Part shown: positions 7,305 through 7,476 of the stretch, in pieces
Position numbering within the stretch: position 1 is the stretch's first letter
Layout of the letters: every line of letters begins with the position of its first letter
Source: Victivallales bacterium
Lineage (GTDB): Bacteria; Verrucomicrobiota; Lentisphaeria; Oligosphaerales; Oligosphaeraceae
Assembly (NCBI GenBank): GCA_017431185.1
Contig: JAFRLP010000646.1
Location: forward strand, 1 to 7,476
Direction: 5' to 3'
Length of the DNA: 7,476 nucleotides
Translations under genes and position numbers: made by a program
Notes under the pieces: generated by a model
Told to the model about the DNA's origin: nothing
Seen by the model: only the letters and a program-made list of their open reading frames with translations
Databases searched by the model: none

Positions 7305-7323
7305 GGCCGCGCGGAGCGCGGTC
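7305..7323. terminator. GC-rich hairpin between convergent genes, possible bidirectional terminator
   Basis: CCGCGC (7307-7312), loop GGA, GCGCGG (7316-7321), extended by one G-T and one G-C pair to 7305-7323. It sits 22 bases after the DUF4838 stop and 38 bases beyond the stop of the convergent membrane gene. No T-run follows closely on either strand, so the terminator call is weak; it may be a REP-like palindrome. Confidence 0.4.
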
Positions 7324-7361
7324 TGCCAAACCTGTCTGTGAAAGGGTATTATATACTTGAT

Positions 7362-7476
7362 TTAGAATGCGATTGAAAATACGACGGCAAAGCAGAGATA
7401 GCCCCAGTACACATAGCCCCGCAGGGTAAACCGGAAAAAGATGCCGAGCGGGGTCAGCACGGCGGAAATGACAGCC
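7362..7476 (-). CDS. C-terminal end of an uncharacterised membrane protein (start beyond window)
   Basis: On the minus strand a frame enters at 7475 and stops at TAA 7364-7362, giving 37 residues. They include VLTPLGIFFRFTLRG, then YVYWGYLCFAVVFSIAF at the end. This is one hydrophobic segment, a basic and aromatic loop, and a second hydrophobic segment ending the protein, so an integral membrane protein is likely. The LTPLGxxxR stretch faintly recalls small SxtJ-type membrane proteins, but this is too little to name a family. It is convergent with the DUF4838 gene, 78 bases apart. Confidence 0.6.
   Translation of the reverse strand, partial: AVISAVLTPLGIFFRFTLRGYVYWGYLCFAVVFSIAF

Overview
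The window looks like chromosomal DNA of a GC-rich PVC-superphylum bacterium, most probably a Lentisphaerota (Victivallis/Oligosphaera-like) lineage. The evidence is a pseudopilin-like protein with the [16 protein letters not shown] start and a degenerate RH...DGH-type tail, next to a DUF4838 protein and a GntR/LacI hybrid regulator. Such combinations are very common in Lentisphaerota. The phylum call is inference from these families; there is no rRNA or tRNA here to prove it.

Layout. Positions 1-2244 (minus strand) are a two-gene operon. A MoxR-family AAA+ ATPase comes first, and its stop overlaps by ATGA the start of a MATE-type multidrug/cation antiporter that runs off the left edge. Positions 2245-2458 are a 214-base divergent intergenic region with three consecutive inverted repeats, a TATAAT box and a G-quadruplex-like tract. 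Positions 2459-3010 (plus) encode a DJ-1/YajL/PfpI-superfamily protein. Positions 3108-4193 (plus) encode a GntR-type winged-helix regulator with a LacI-like sensor domain, read from a promoter with an UP-element match, a TTGACA box and an overlapping palindrome. Positions 4315-5007 (plus) encode the pseudopilin-like protein. Positions 5172-7283 (plus) encode a large, probably exported DUF4838 protein with a carbohydrate-binding-like C-terminal domain. Positions 7362-7476 (minus) hold the last 37 codons of a convergent membrane protein.

How the genes may work together. The regulator, pseudopilin and DUF4838 protein form a same-strand set. It reads as a small carbohydrate-response cassette: a sugar-sensing repressor, a surface or pilus-like protein and an exported glycan-active or glycan-binding protein. 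Each member has its own intergenic region with palindromes, so they look like separately started, possibly co-regulated units. The MoxR-MATE operon and the DJ-1 gene suggest stress or envelope maintenance and are probably functionally separate. All substrate assignments are unknown. No CRISPR array, insertion sequence, tRNA, rRNA or clear phage gene was seen.
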